Assembly (NCBI RefSeq): GCF_019794555.1
Contig: NZ_JAIMEP010000008.1
Location: 40,844-104,843, forward strand
Length of the DNA stretch: 64,000 bases
DNA from: Streptococcus suis
Lineage (GTDB): Bacteria > Bacillota > Bacilli > Lactobacillales > Streptococcaceae
Direction: 5' to 3'
Shown: positions 1-8,562 of the stretch, one piece after another
Position numbering within the stretch: position 1 is the first letter of the stretch
How the letters are laid out: each line of letters starts with the position of its first letter
The notes under the pieces: model-generated
Databases searched by the model: none
The model's input: the letters and a program-made list of their open reading frames with translations, nothing else
What the model was told of the DNA's origin: nothing
Program-made: the position numbers and the translations under genes

Positions 1-366
1 ACGTCTCATAGTTTCAGAAGATACTGCGTTACGCGGAATTGCTTCATCAATCCCTTCCTCAGTCTCTTCATCATAGCCATACGAAAATATCAAAGGGGCA
101 TCATAATAGCCGTTGTCACCAATTTTTATGGTCGGCCACTCCAACAGCTTGATTTCTTTCAAAAATTCTCTAAATTTTTTTACCTTGCTTTTACGAATGG
201 GTGTAAAATCTACCGTATCTTCAACTCGATTATCTGCACCAATATATTCAATCATATAATCCTGTTCCCTAAGACTGACCGCAACATCTACGCTCTTTCC
301 TTCAATATAGTAAGCCTTAAAAAGAATAAAGTCTATATTCTCATATGTGCGTTCAAATTGTTTCAT
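1..366 (-). CDS. Hypothetical protein, C-terminus beyond window edge
   Basis: An open frame on the minus strand starts at an ATG (364-366) 6-7 nt after an AGGAAAG ribosome-binding site and stays open for 122 codons to the window edge, so the C-terminus is missing. The visible part is soluble and charged, with a basic stretch (RKSKVKKF) near residue 60 and an acidic stretch (DEETEE) near residue 100. There is no signal peptide or membrane segment. I do not recognise the family and assign no function. Its coding nature rests on the RBS and the long frame. Confidence 0.6.
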   Translation of the reverse strand, partial: MKQFERTYENIDFILFKAYYIEGKSVDVAVSLREQDYMIEYIGADNRVEDTVDFTPIRKSKVKKFREFLKEIKLLEWPTIKIGDNGYYDAPLIFSYGYDEETEEGIDEAIPRNAVSSETMRR

Positions 367-392
367 GTTCTTTCCTATAAAAAATGAATAAA

Positions 393-1718
393 CTAGATAT
401 CCCGATGAAAATCGCTATCAATCTCAAAAAATGGTTGGATATCCTGGACATACTCCAAAACGCCTTGAAACTCTCCCTGGTCATCGCGGACAGCCTTATA
501 GACCACGTAGACAAACTTGCCCATGCTCTCGGACTTGAACCACATGGTGACCTGGTCTTTTTGCCCTGTGCGGAGCAGTTCAAAAATCTTCTTGACCTTA
601 TCCACTATTTTAGGAGGATGGCAAAGCTCCACATGGCGTCCGATCTGGCTGGGTGTCCGTTTGAAAATCATGTCTTCGACAGGGTGGCTGTCATTGTAAT
701 ATTGGAAAATGTCATCCTTGTTGACAAAGGTTAATTCCAGCGGTAAATGATTGAGGATTAGATTAGCTTGCTTAACAGATAAATAACCGTTGCCGAAGGT
801 CTGCGGACTAGTCCTGTCCTGAACAGTTTCTGACTTTTCCTTGGGTGTGAAGGTAATGGTAAACTGACCTTCTGGCGTGTCGATAATCTGCTGGTTTGGG
901 CTAGCTGGTTGCGGAGTAACAGTATTTACTTCCTGCTCTGCTATTTCCCCAAAAACCTCCCGATGAGGTACCCACTTGGTTGTCGGCTTAACAATGGCGT
1001 AGCCGTAAGCGTCGCTGTCCTCTGCCACTTGGAGCCAGTCATCCTGAGTGAATGTCTCCAATAGAATCATGAGAAGTATGGCTTCTTCCTTGAAAATCAT
1101 CTCCTCGAACTCCTTGGCGAAGTTTTCAAAGTGGGCGCGTATCTCAGCTAGGTCGCCTGTTGCAAGGGTTTTACGGGCCGTCTTGAAGAGATCGCGAATC
1201 TCGTCGTCCACACCCCACATGACCTTGGGCGGTGCATCATGACCGTACCGCTCCATAATCGGAAAGAAGACTTTTTCCTTGCGAGTGTAGTGGTTTTCAA
1301 ACTGACCGAGGAGGCCAAACTGGCGTGTCAAACCTTGCAGGAGCTGGTCTTTCAGCTCCTCTTCCTCTGTCTGCTCATACTGGTCAATGATTCGGCGGAT
1401 GCGTAAGAGAGCTGCCCGCAGTGCCAGGTTTTCCTGCTTGAAGACATAAACTGGGTGTCCTTCCTGGTCCATATCCGCCACTTCCACATCTGCAATGGCT
1501 CCTTTGAAGAGGTTGGCGTGGATATTGCAAAGGCTCATGACGTCTTCAAAAGTGATACCCGTGTCGCTAGACATGAGCTCATGCTCCATTAAAGAGATTT
1601 CAAGGGCAGAAACACCCGTAAAATGCTGATTAAACTGGTCCTGAACAGACTCTGGGCTGGCACCATTGTGCAGGTCCAAGAGAATATTCTTCAAAATGTC
1701 AATCCGTTGGTCTGTCAT
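393..1718 (-). CDS. DUF438 / hemerythrin-like / PAS domain protein
   Basis: A 441-residue cytoplasmic protein. The N-terminal ~80 residues match the DUF438 pattern. The middle (about 85-230) is hemerythrin-like, with the ENHYTRKEKVFFPIMERYG block and further His/Glu residues able to hold a di-iron centre. The C-terminal ~120 residues look like a PAS sensor domain. Proteins of this architecture are thought to sense oxygen, NO or redox state; that role is inferred. The ATG at 1718 is chosen over an upstream in-frame start because AGGAGG lies just before it and because it overlaps the stop of the upstream DUF1858 gene as ATGA, implying translational coupling. Confidence 0.85.
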   Translation of the reverse strand: MTDQRIDILKNILLDLHNGASPESVQDQFNQHFTGVSALEISLMEHELMSSDTGITFEDVMSLCNIHANLFKGAIADVEVADMDQEGHPVYVFKQENLALRAALLRIRRIIDQYEQTEEEELKDQLLQGLTRQFGLLGQFENHYTRKEKVFFPIMERYGHDAPPKVMWGVDDEIRDLFKTARKTLATGDLAEIRAHFENFAKEFEEMIFKEEAILLMILLETFTQDDWLQVAEDSDAYGYAIVKPTTKWVPHREVFGEIAEQEVNTVTPQPASPNQQIIDTPEGQFTITFTPKEKSETVQDRTSPQTFGNGYLSVKQANLILNHLPLELTFVNKDDIFQYYNDSHPVEDMIFKRTPSQIGRHVELCHPPKIVDKVKKIFELLRTGQKDQVTMWFKSESMGKFVYVVYKAVRDDQGEFQGVLEYVQDIQPFFEIDSDFHRDI

Positions 1719-1948
1719 GCTTCTCCTCCTATTACCTCGTAGCCGTTGCATTCCAAGACCTGTTGAATACGGTCTAGTGGAATTTTGGTCATCTTGGCGC
1801 CTGTCTTCAGACTGGTTACCTTACCAACTGTGTTCAGCATGGCTGGATTTGCCAAGGGCTTGAAACCAAGCTCTACCAGAATGTCCTTGACTTCTGGGTG
1901 CTGGTTGATAATCTCTGCCACAGGCAGATTTAGGTCGATTGTGTTCAT
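1715..1948 (-). CDS. DUF1858 domain-containing protein
   Basis: A 77-residue protein with the DUF1858 fold pattern: an N-terminal segment MNTIDLNLPVAEIINQHPE, then a 'LVELGFKPLANPAM' segment and a C-terminal helix. DUF1858 proteins are often encoded next to, or fused with, DUF438/hemerythrin proteins, as here. The gene overlaps the next one by four bases (ATGA), so the two are probably made together. The molecular function is unknown. The DUF2130 gene upstream ends 1 nt before this start region, so all three may be one transcript. Confidence 0.85.
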   Translation of the reverse strand: MNTIDLNLPVAEIINQHPEVKDILVELGFKPLANPAMLNTVGKVTSLKTGAKMTKIPLDRIQQVLECNGYEVIGGEA

Positions 1949-1949
1949 C

Positions 1950-3206
1950 CTATTCCTCCTTCAACGCCTCAAACTTAGCTTTCATGGTTGGGTTATTTCG
2001 GGTTAGTTTTTTGACGGAGACGTCGTCTAGTTTATTATTGGCTAGGCGAAGCTGGTTTTCGCTGGTGGTTAGGGCTGCTTTGACAGCTTCCATTCGCTTG
2101 ATTGCCTTGTCGATTTCATCAATAGCCTTTTGGAAATTGTTGCTGGCCGATTGATAGTTTTTTGCAAAAGCATTCTTGAAAATTTCCAAATCTTCTTCAA
2201 AATGAGTAATATCAATATTCTGCTCCTTAACCAAGGCTAACTCCTGCTGATATTGCAGACTATTAAGCGCAGCATTTCGTAAAATTCCGATTAATTGGAT
2301 AAAGAACTGTGGTCGAATAACATACATCTTCTCATATTCATGACTAACATCCACAATCCCTGTATTGTAATAGTCATTGTCTGCCTCTAACATGCTAACT
2401 AATACAGCATATTCGCATTTTTTCTCCCTACGGTCCTTATCCAACTCCTTAAAGAAATCAGCGTTTTTATGCTTGGTCTTGGTCGTATCCGCCTCATTTT
2501 TCATTTCGAACATGATGGAAATAAATTCCAAGCCTGACTCGTCAAAATCACGGAAGATGAAATCTCCTTTTGAACCGGACGCTGATACTTCGTTGTCCTT
2601 CGCAAATTTGGCGCGTGGAAAAGCATAGGAACGAACCTTGTTAAACTCCGCCTCAGCAAATTGCTCCAAGCTCTCTCCAATTGCCTTAGTAGACTGCTGG
2701 GCCTTGAAATTTTTGTAAAATTCCACCTGCTCATCCGCCGCCTTGAGCCGTACTTCGTACTCCTGACGAGTGGTCGCCAGGGCTAACTCTTGCTTTTGTT
2801 CCTGCAAAACCAAAGCATTTTGCGCCGCATCCCGCTCCTTCTCCACCTGAGCTATCGCCTGCTGCAACTCCAAGTCCTTGGCAAGACCGATTTGCCCCAA
2901 CTGAGCCTTAAGTTCTTGGATTTCTTGGTCTTTTTTAGAAATGGCAGAGCTGAGTTCGAGTTCCGTCTGACTAGCAAATGTATCCAGTTTTGCGGTCAGT
3001 TCCAGAATCTCCTTATCCCTATCACTCAATCTAGCCTGCAAATCATTTTCAGCCTTCTGGCTTAATAATTCCCGTTCCCGCTCCAAGCGGTCGTGGATTT
3101 CCTTATCAAACTCCGCACCACGCACCTGAGCTAAGAGTTGACTGTATTCTGTTTCATTGACCTGAAAGGCCGTCCCACAATGAGGGCAGGTAATATTATG
3201 AGTCAT
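1950..3206 (-). CDS. DUF2130 domain-containing protein
   Basis: A 418-residue cytoplasmic protein. It opens with a CPHCG zinc-finger-like motif (only one Cys pair is obvious), followed by a long coiled coil (about residues 35-190, rich in E, K, Q and L). A C-terminal DUF2130 domain (about 195-400) includes the blocks 'FMKNEADTTKTKHKNADFFKELDKDRREKKCEYAVLVSMLE'-like in pattern (F-E-M-K...K-N...E-Y-A-V-L). DUF2130 is considered PD-(D/E)xK-nuclease-like, which is family knowledge, not shown here. It starts at an ATG 6-8 nt after GAGGAG. It is probably the first gene of the DUF2130-DUF1858-DUF438 set. Confidence 0.8.
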   Translation of the reverse strand: MTHNITCPHCGTAFQVNETEYSQLLAQVRGAEFDKEIHDRLERERELLSQKAENDLQARLSDRDKEILELTAKLDTFASQTELELSSAISKKDQEIQELKAQLGQIGLAKDLELQQAIAQVEKERDAAQNALVLQEQKQELALATTRQEYEVRLKAADEQVEFYKNFKAQQSTKAIGESLEQFAEAEFNKVRSYAFPRAKFAKDNEVSASGSKGDFIFRDFDESGLEFISIMFEMKNEADTTKTKHKNADFFKELDKDRREKKCEYAVLVSMLEADNDYYNTGIVDVSHEYEKMYVIRPQFFIQLIGILRNAALNSLQYQQELALVKEQNIDITHFEEDLEIFKNAFAKNYQSASNNFQKAIDEIDKAIKRMEAVKAALTTSENQLRLANNKLDDVSVKKLTRNNPTMKAKFEALKEE

Positions 3207-3221
3207 CTTTTTCTCCTCTAA

Positions 3222-3692
3222 TCAGTAATCTTTCAATTGTTCTTCTAAAAACAATGTCCACTTCTCCTGTAAGTTTTTGCGCTCAGGTAAGTCCTCTAGA
3301 TGTAAGAGCGCCTGGATGCATTCGTTCTGAACGAGCCAGCCTGTCATGTCTTTTTGAGCGTTCGCAAATTCATTACCAAAATCTTCTGGAATTCGTTCTT
3401 CAAAAGTAATCAAGGTCTGATTTTCTAGCTGAGAAAGTGTAAATGAAACTGTTGCTGAATCCCACGTGTAGGCAATTTTCTGGTTTTCACGATAGGCAAG
3501 AAGAACCAGCACTTCACGGAATCCTTCCATTTCAAAAACCAGCTTGTCGCCCTCAACTCTCAACTGCGGAAACCAGCGTGCAAAACCAGAATCTGTCGCT
3601 AGCAGATTCCACGTTTCAGCCAAACCAGCTGTAACAATATATGAGATAGTTAGTAAATAGGTATCTAATTCTTTCTGGACATTAATCTTCAT
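3222..3692 (-). CDS. SRPBCC / AHSA1-type domain protein
   Basis: A 156-residue protein with the SRPBCC (Bet v1-like, activator of Hsp90 ATPase type) pattern: 'I..IVTAGLAETWNLLATDSGFARWFP', a central beta-rich part, and a C-terminal helix after 'GW..Q'. Members bind small hydrophobic ligands in a helix-grip cavity; the ligand here is unknown. The start at 3692 is preferred over an upstream ATG because AGAGGAG lies before it. A -10 box (TATAAT, minus strand, 3717-3722) directly follows a terminator hairpin, so the gene appears to have its own promoter. Confidence 0.75.
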   Translation of the reverse strand: MKINVQKELDTYLLTISYIVTAGLAETWNLLATDSGFARWFPQLRVEGDKLVFEMEGFREVLVLLAYRENQKIAYTWDSATVSFTLSQLENQTLITFEERIPEDFGNEFANAQKDMTGWLVQNECIQALLHLEDLPERKNLQEKWTLFLEEQLKDY

Positions 3693-3716
3693 ACGTGACT
3701 CCTCTTCTATTTTCTC

Positions 3717-3752
3717 ATTATACCAAAAAACACCGGCCAATAACCGATGTTT
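3717..3752 (-). terminator. Terminator overlapping the promoter of the SRPBCC gene
   Basis: On the minus strand, ACATCGG and CCGGTGT arms form a hairpin followed by six T, ending transcription from the DUF2798 side. Immediately after the T run lies TATAAT (3717-3722), the likely -10 box of the SRPBCC gene, so terminator and promoter are packed into 36 bp. Confidence 0.6.
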
Positions 3753-4002
3753 CCATTATCTATATTTTTTAATCCTGACAAAACATGGATTCTATAATAA
3801 ATCGAAAACAACAATTTCTTCATTAAATTATCATCCATTTTGTTTTTTTATCGAACATATATTTTTATGTAACATGGTAATGTCATGAAAACACCTAGAC
3901 ACCCATATATTATCGCATTAACTATCCCTATTAATTATCCAAATGTATATAACATTTTCAATAGAAATCTTCTTTAAAATTTTAACATTTTGAAAATTTA
4001 AA

Positions 4003-4446
4003 CTAATTATCAACGTTAAGATGAAATCTTTTGACAATTTTTCCTGCTAATGGACGTACCAGAAAATAACTTAATGGAAATGAAATAATAATATTTCTAG
4101 AAAAACGAACAAGATACAATGGTATCTGAAATGGTAGTTGACTCATATAAAGACCAAATAGGCCCATTGCAAGCCCCATTAAGATTGAACGAAAAACGCT
4201 AATTAGTATGTTCATTTGTTTCACATTTGAGATTTTGGTTTGTAAATAAATTATCCAGATAGACACCAGTGGATTAACAAATTGTACAACAATAAATGAA
4301 ACAAGAACCGCGGCCAAATAGGCTGGCACAAACATTTGAAAGCTTAACCGGTCTGCCCACCATAAGTTCCAGGCGGTCATTACTGATGGCATCATTAATG
4401 ACATTAAACCTGCAAAAATCAGCTTATCTTTTATGCTTTTCGACAT
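4003..4446 (-). CDS. DUF2798 family membrane protein
   Basis: A 147-residue protein with four predicted hydrophobic helices (about residues 8-26, 38-58, 82-102 and 112-130) and a DUF2798-like repeat layout, in which two similar halves each start with a 'LMS..MP..M..WN'-type segment. It is expected to sit in the cytoplasmic membrane. Function is unknown for the family. It stands alone between AT-rich spacers. The 260-base spacer downstream (3753-4002) is AT-rich and holds no convincing gene. Confidence 0.7.
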   Translation of the reverse strand: MSKSIKDKLIFAGLMSLMMPSVMTAWNLWWADRLSFQMFVPAYLAAVLVSFIVVQFVNPLVSIWIIYLQTKISNVKQMNILISVFRSILMGLAMGLFGLYMSQLPFQIPLYLVRFSRNIIISFPLSYFLVRPLAGKIVKRFHLNVDN

Positions 4447-4671
4447 TTACTTACCTCCAAAACAATTTATTATTTTCGATAATATCATTATATCACAAAT
4501 CACTAGTTAATGATAAATAACAAAATATCATACAGATATTTTTTTCAAAAAAAGACTAAGTTAATCAAATCAAAACTTTTGAAGCAATTTCCCCCAAACA
4601 CGTATCCCTCTACATTACTTTCTATTATTAATTTGTGCTATACTAGTCTTATTGAAAACAAGGAGGATATT

Positions 4672-5487
4672 ATGATAAAACTCATCGCCCTCGATATGGA
4701 CGGAACGCTTTTAAATGAGAAAAAAGAGTTGAAACAAGCAGAGATTGATGCTATTCATAAAGCTGTTAAAGCTGGTGTCACAGTGGTTTTATGCACAGGA
4801 CGTCCTTTAGTTGGCGTCAAACCCTTTGTCAAACAACTAGGGTTTGATACGGAAGAAGAATATATCATTGTCAATAACGGTTGTTCAACACATTCTACAA
4901 AAAATTGGGCTCTTGTTGACTGGGAGGAACTAGCTATTTCAGACGTTGAATACCTCAGTACCTTCACAACTAGTGATGCTGTCCAAATCTCCCTTTTTGA
5001 TGAAGAGGAGTACTTTGTATTAGCAGAACAAGCAAATGCGACAGTGTCCTTAGATGCTGGATTAGTAGGTATGACACCTTTACCAATTGATCTAACAGAG
5101 GCTACATCAGGTAAACATCGTTTCTTCGAAGCAATGTTCGTCGGTGAAAAAGATGCCATCGATGCATTTGAAGAACAACATAACACTGTGCTCAGCCAAC
5201 GCTATTCCACCGTTCGTTCACAGGACTATCTCTTGGAAATTCTACCAGATGGAGCAAGCAAAGCTTCTGGTTTGAAAAAGCTAGCGGACCGCCTCAGTAT
5301 TCTTCCTGAGGAAATTATGGCCATAGGTGATGCCAACAACGACCTTGAAATGATAGCATTTGCAGGTCTGGGAATCGCCATGGGCAACGCCAATGAACAA
5401 GTCAAGGCTATTGCCCAAGACATTACAGATACCAATGAAAACAATGGTGTTGCAAAAGCCATTGAAAAACATATTTTGTACAAATAA
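4672..5487 (+). CDS. Cof-type HAD phosphatase (YidA-like)
   Basis: A 271-residue cytoplasmic HAD-superfamily hydrolase of the Cof/type IIB class, which dephosphorylates sugar phosphates or flavin/coenzyme intermediates. Motif I is the N-terminal DMDGTLLN (nucleophile Asp and acid/base Asp), motif II lies in 'VVLCTGRP', and motif III/IV is 'IGDANNDLEMI'. The start is the ATG after AGGAGG; the longer upstream frame is not supported. A TGCTATACT extended -10 lies ~30 nt upstream. It is followed 9 nt later by pepT and is probably cotranscribed with it. The exact substrate cannot be read from sequence. Confidence 0.9.
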   Translation: MIKLIALDMDGTLLNEKKELKQAEIDAIHKAVKAGVTVVLCTGRPLVGVKPFVKQLGFDTEEEYIIVNNGCSTHSTKNWALVDWEELAISDVEYLSTFTTSDAVQISLFDEEEYFVLAEQANATVSLDAGLVGMTPLPIDLTEATSGKHRFFEAMFVGEKDAIDAFEEQHNTVLSQRYSTVRSQDYLLEILPDGASKASGLKKLADRLSILPEEIMAIGDANNDLEMIAFAGLGIAMGNANEQVKAIAQDITDTNENNGVAKAIEKHILYK

Positions 5488-5496
5488 GGAGACAAC

Positions 5497-6717
5497 ATGA
5501 AATACCCTACACTTTTAGACCGTTTTTTAGTATATGTCAAAGAAAATACACGCTCTGATGAAAGCTCAACAACCACACCTTCTACCTATAATCAAGTTGA
5601 GTTTGCTCAAAACATTCTCTTGCCTGAAATGAAACGCATCGGCTTACAGAATGTCCACTATCTACCAAATGGTTTTGCGGTAGGAACACTACCTGCCAAT
5701 GATCCAAGTTTGACACGCAAGATTGGTTTTATTGCACACATGGATACGGCTGATTTCAACGCAGAAGGTGTCAACCCACAAATCATCGAAAACTACGACG
5801 GAAATCCTATTGCCTTGGGCACATCTGGCTATGAATTGCATCCAAAAGACTTCCCACAACTTGCCAACTACCAGGGTCAAACCCTGATTACCACAGATGG
5901 TACTACCTTGCTAGGATCTGATGACAAGTCAGGAATTGCAGAAATCATGACGGCAATTGAGTACTTGGTGCAGAACCCTGACATCAAACACTGTGAAATC
6001 CGTGTCGGCTTTGGTCCTGACGAAGAAATCGGTGTCGGTGCAGACAAGTTTGATGTGGAAGATTTTGATGTAGACTTTGCCTATACGATGGACGGTGGAC
6101 CGCTAGGCGAGCTCCAGTACGAGACCTTCTCAGCTGCAGCCGCTAAAGTTGATTTTCTTGGACGCAATGTGCACCCAGGTTCAGCCAAAGATCAAATGAT
6201 CAACGCTTTCCAACTGGCTATCGACTTCCACAATGCTCTTCCTGAAGAAGACCGCCCTGAAAAAACGGAAGGCTATCAAGGTTTCTTCCACTTGATGAAC
6301 ATGGAAGGTAGTGTTGATACCGCTTCAACTAGCTACATCATCCGTGACTTTGAGGAAAAAGATTTTCAGGCACGTAAAGAACTCATGCTGGACATTGCTG
6401 AGAAAATGAATGCCAACTTTGACACTCCACGTGTCATTGTCCACTTGCATGATCAGTACTACAATATGAAGAAAATCATCGAAAAAGACATGACTCCAAT
6501 CAACATTGCCAAAGAAGTTATGGAAAATCTTGGTATCAAACCTCTCATTGAACCTGTTCGCGGGGGAACAGATGGGTCTAAGATTTCTTTCATGGGCATT
6601 CCAACACCAAATATCTTCGCAGGTGGTGAAAACATGCACGGTCGCTTCGAATTCGTTAGTCTTGAAACCATGGAACAAGCTGTTGATGTCATCCTTGGAA
6701 TTGTTACTGCTAAATAA
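5497..6717 (+). CDS. pepT: Peptidase T (tripeptide aminopeptidase)
   Basis: A 406-residue M20-family zinc aminopeptidase that releases the N-terminal residue from tripeptides in the cytoplasm. Metal-binding and catalytic blocks are visible: '[11 protein letters not shown]' (His and Asp), '[13 protein letters not shown]' (bridging Asp), 'GFGPDEEIG' (catalytic and metal Glu), 'YTMDGG' and a late '[13 protein letters not shown]' (His). Length equals the usual family size. RBS AGGAG lies 6 nt before ATG. It follows the Cof phosphatase gene and ends in a clear terminator. In streptococci it serves peptide nutrition. Confidence 0.96.
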   Translation: MKYPTLLDRFLVYVKENTRSDESSTTTPSTYNQVEFAQNILLPEMKRIGLQNVHYLPNGFAVGTLPANDPSLTRKIGFIAHMDTADFNAEGVNPQIIENYDGNPIALGTSGYELHPKDFPQLANYQGQTLITTDGTTLLGSDDKSGIAEIMTAIEYLVQNPDIKHCEIRVGFGPDEEIGVGADKFDVEDFDVDFAYTMDGGPLGELQYETFSAAAAKVDFLGRNVHPGSAKDQMINAFQLAIDFHNALPEEDRPEKTEGYQGFFHLMNMEGSVDTASTSYIIRDFEEKDFQARKELMLDIAEKMNANFDTPRVIVHLHDQYYNMKKIIEKDMTPINIAKEVMENLGIKPLIEPVRGGTDGSKISFMGIPTPNIFAGGENMHGRFEFVSLETMEQAVDVILGIVTAK

Positions 6718-6722
6718 GATTT

Positions 6723-6753
6723 AAATCGGTTATCAAATGATAGCCGATTTTTT
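6723..6753 (+). terminator. Rho-independent terminator after pepT
   Basis: AAATCGGTTATC and GATAGCCGATTT arms enclose a short AAAT loop, and a T run follows. Confidence 0.85.
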
Positions 6754-6792
6754 AAAATGTTAAAAAAATAAATAAAAAAATGCAAAAATATA

Positions 6793-6821
6793 TTGTATTA
6801 TTGAACTAATACTAGTATAAT
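6793..6821 (+). promoter_or_regulatory. Promoter of the DUF5684 gene
   Basis: TTGTAT (6793-6798) and TATAAT (6816-6821) are separated by exactly 17 bp, ~30 bp before the ATG of the DUF5684 gene. Confidence 0.7.
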
Positions 6822-6851
6822 AGAATTATCAAATAGAAATGGAGAATTATT

Positions 6852-7250
6852 ATGACAAACGAAACATTACTACAAGGTATTCTTATCGGTATTTGGGGAA
6901 CAGCACTTCTTTTCTCACTTATTTGGTATATCCTGGTTGCTATTTCAAACTACCTTCTTTTTAAAAAAGCAGGCTATGCAGGTTGGAAATCATTGATTCC
7001 ATTTTACAATCTCTATATCCAACAATGTATCACATTTGGCTATGAAAAAAGATGGTTCATCCTCCTTTTACTGATTCCACTAGTAGGACCTCTATACGGC
7101 ATCTATCTGGTTTACTCTTTTGGCCGTAGTTTTGGACTATCAGCGCTACAAGCTATCTTGTATGTTTTCTTTACACCAATCTTCAACCTCTACCTAGCCT
7201 TCAATGACGGAAGTCGTTACCAAGGCCCGCAGGAATTCTTTATTGATTAA
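6852..7250 (+). CDS. DUF5684 family membrane protein
   Basis: A 132-residue integral membrane protein with three or four hydrophobic helices. It carries the signature 'KKAGYAGWKSLIPFYNLYI' typical of DUF5684-type proteins, which are often annotated in streptococci as signal-peptidase-associated or hypothetical. RBS GGAG lies 8 nt before ATG and a good promoter is visible upstream. Downstream are two dispersed repeats and a terminator. No enzymatic residues are evident and the function is unknown. Confidence 0.8.
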   Translation: MTNETLLQGILIGIWGTALLFSLIWYILVAISNYLLFKKAGYAGWKSLIPFYNLYIQQCITFGYEKRWFILLLLIPLVGPLYGIYLVYSFGRSFGLSALQAILYVFFTPIFNLYLAFNDGSRYQGPQEFFID

Positions 7251-7257
7251 TATATTG

Positions 7258-7333
7258 GAAATAAGACTTTCGAAACAAGTCACTATCGTAGAGTACGACA
7301 AGCCGAAAGTGACGATGTATCAAAGCCAATTCA
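7258..7333 (-). repeat. MITE-like dispersed repeat, copy 1 (family A)
   Basis: Read on the minus strand, this stretch is nearly identical over ~45 bp to the element at 49658-49741: both contain the shared core GATACATCGTCACTTTCG, followed by a variable centre and a CGAAAG/TGAAAG end. Here the terminal inverted repeat is degraded (GAATTGGCTTT at one end), so it looks like an older copy. Confidence 0.7.
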
Positions 7334-7442
7334 AATGACTAAACCTTGAAATGAGATAGTAACAGAGCTATATCTTTAGCTTAATGACGCAAACACAGTT
7401 CTCTCAATTTCCAGATTTCAAGATCTCCCAGATAGCTGAAAC

Positions 7443-7470
7443 TAGGCTACTTTTGATTTTCATTGAGTAT
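7443..7470. repeat. Solo end of MITE-like repeat (family B)
   Basis: The block TTTTGATTTTCATTGAGTAT with its flank (26 of 28 bp) is the reverse complement of the left end of the full element at 32246-32349. The other end and the centre are missing, so this is a truncated remnant. Confidence 0.7.
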
Positions 7471-7482
7471 GAGACAGATTTT

Positions 7483-7510
7483 AAGCCCTCGCACAAGCGA
7501 AGGCTTTTTT
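7483..7510 (+). terminator. Terminator between DUF5684 and AEC genes
   Basis: AAGCC-TCGC and GCGA-GGCTT arms with an ACAA loop are followed by six T on the plus strand. It ends transcription coming from the DUF5684 gene and touches the stop codon of the convergent AEC gene. Confidence 0.8.
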
Positions 7511-8423
7511 ATACGAATAGAAAAATCAGAAGTACCATCACAGCAAGGCTAACAAGTATAGATAAGGAATTGACATTCGCAGGTTCTGCAGAACGGCTTC
7601 CTAACTTTAATGCATAAATTGGTGACATGACCGAAATTGGTGATGCTAAGCACACCAGAAGCATCATTTTCATAGACTGCTCAATTGGGAGTAGAAAATA
7701 GATGAGGGCCCCCATCAAGATATTGGCCCCTACTCGCAGAAACAAGAGGTAGGACAATCGACCAATTTCCTTCCAATTCAGTTTTAAATCAAGGAGGATT
7801 CCCAACATCAGCATCGCTAAAAATGGATTGGCATTGCTAGCAATCGTCAAAGTAGAGAGGATTTCTTGTGGAAGTTGTATGGATAAACTAGCAAGTAAAA
7901 GACTGACTAAGTATACCATCAGCGGAATTGAGCGCGAAATGTTTTTAAAAAATGATGTAACAGACATCCCTTCTTTTTCTACATCAATTCCAGTTGCAAT
8001 ACTGTAATTTCCTCCTAAAACCATAATTGCATTTCCTGCATCAAAGACGATAACACTTAGCAAACTGCTCGCTGGAAAGAAGGCTTGAACAAAAGGTAGT
8101 GTGAAAGTACCTATATTGTATCCAGATAATTGCATGAGCCCGACTGACGCTTGATGTCCAGAGTGTTTAGCCTCCCAGTATCCTACTAGATTCAAAAGAA
8201 GATTACAAAAAATTCCTAAAAGGAATGGAAGATAGAGACTGAACGATACTTGTGCTGTTGAGGAGGCGATGAATAAGGAGGCTGGCAAAGTTACATTCAT
8301 GACCAGAGTGGAAAAAATAGTGGCATCTTCTCTTCGGACTATTCCCTGGATTTTTAAAATGTAACCGAGACCAATTACGCAAATAAAACTAAAAGCGCGA
8401 GTTAATAATTCAAGTTCTTTCAT
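7509..8423 (-). CDS. AEC family transporter (auxin efflux carrier type)
   Basis: A 304-residue integral membrane protein with about ten hydrophobic helices in two five-helix halves. It has the AEC-family N-terminal pattern 'GYILKIQGIVRREDATIFSTLVMNVTLPASLF' (kinked helix with Asn and Pro) and a related second half ('GILLDLKLNW...'). Family members export or import small organic anions such as malate or amino-acid derivatives; the substrate here is unknown. There is no Shine-Dalgarno sequence: an extended -10 (TGCTATACT) ends six bases before the ATG, suggesting a leaderless mRNA. It diverges from the padR operon and shares the intergenic palindromes. Confidence 0.85.
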   Translation of the reverse strand: MKELELLTRAFSFICVIGLGYILKIQGIVRREDATIFSTLVMNVTLPASLFIASSTAQVSFSLYLPFLLGIFCNLLLNLVGYWEAKHSGHQASVGLMQLSGYNIGTFTLPFVQAFFPASSLLSVIVFDAGNAIMVLGGNYSIATGIDVEKEGMSVTSFFKNISRSIPLMVYLVSLLLASLSIQLPQEILSTLTIASNANPFLAMLMLGILLDLKLNWKEIGRLSYLLFLRVGANILMGALIYFLLPIEQSMKMMLLVCLASPISVMSPIYALKLGSRSAEPANVNSLSILVSLAVMVLLIFLFV

Positions 8424-8429
8424 GGATAT

Positions 8430-8438
8430 AGTATAGCA
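8430..8438 (-). promoter_or_regulatory. Extended -10 promoter giving a likely leaderless AEC mRNA
   Basis: On the minus strand TGCTATACT is followed after six bases by the ATG at 8421-8423. A normal 7-base spacing puts +1 on the A of the start codon. No ribosome-binding site is present. Confidence 0.55.
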
Positions 8439-8459
8439 TAGAGAAGTTCATTCTGATTA

Positions 8460-8478
8460 TATATAAAAATTTTATATA
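8460..8478. promoter_or_regulatory. Palindromic operator 1, probable PadR site
   Basis: The sequence TATATAAAAATTTTATATA is an odd-centred palindrome. It recurs almost unchanged 56 bp downstream, so the two copies bracket the promoter of the padR operon. One copy also lies upstream of the divergent AEC gene. Confidence 0.6.
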
Positions 8479-8483
8479 AATAC

Positions 8484-8512
8484 TTGATTTTAGGAAATGA
8501 TAGGTATATAAT
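8484..8512 (+). promoter_or_regulatory. Promoter of the padR-HAAS operon
   Basis: TTGATT (8484-8489) and TATAAT (8507-8512) lie 17 bp apart. The start point would fall inside palindrome 2, leaving a 5' leader of ~200 nt before padR. Confidence 0.7.
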
Positions 8513-8515
8513 TTA

Positions 8516-8534
8516 TATATAAAAATTTTATATG
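8516..8534. promoter_or_regulatory. Palindromic operator 2, probable PadR site
   Basis: TATATAAAAATTTTATATG is the second copy of the palindrome at 8460-8478, placed over the expected transcription start. Repression of the operon by its own PadR protein is the simplest reading. Confidence 0.6.
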
Positions 8535-8562
8535 TAGTCTTTTAGTTTACTTTTACAACATA

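Noticed and set aside
393..1751. Longer N-terminus for the DUF438 protein starting at 1751
   Set aside because: The extra 11 codons overlap the DUF1858 gene and lack an RBS, while AGGAGG precedes the start at 1718.
3884..3979. Small plus-strand frame of ~30 codons beginning ATGAAAACACCT
   Set aside because: It has no ribosome-binding site or promoter and lies in AT-rich spacer; not enough to call a gene.
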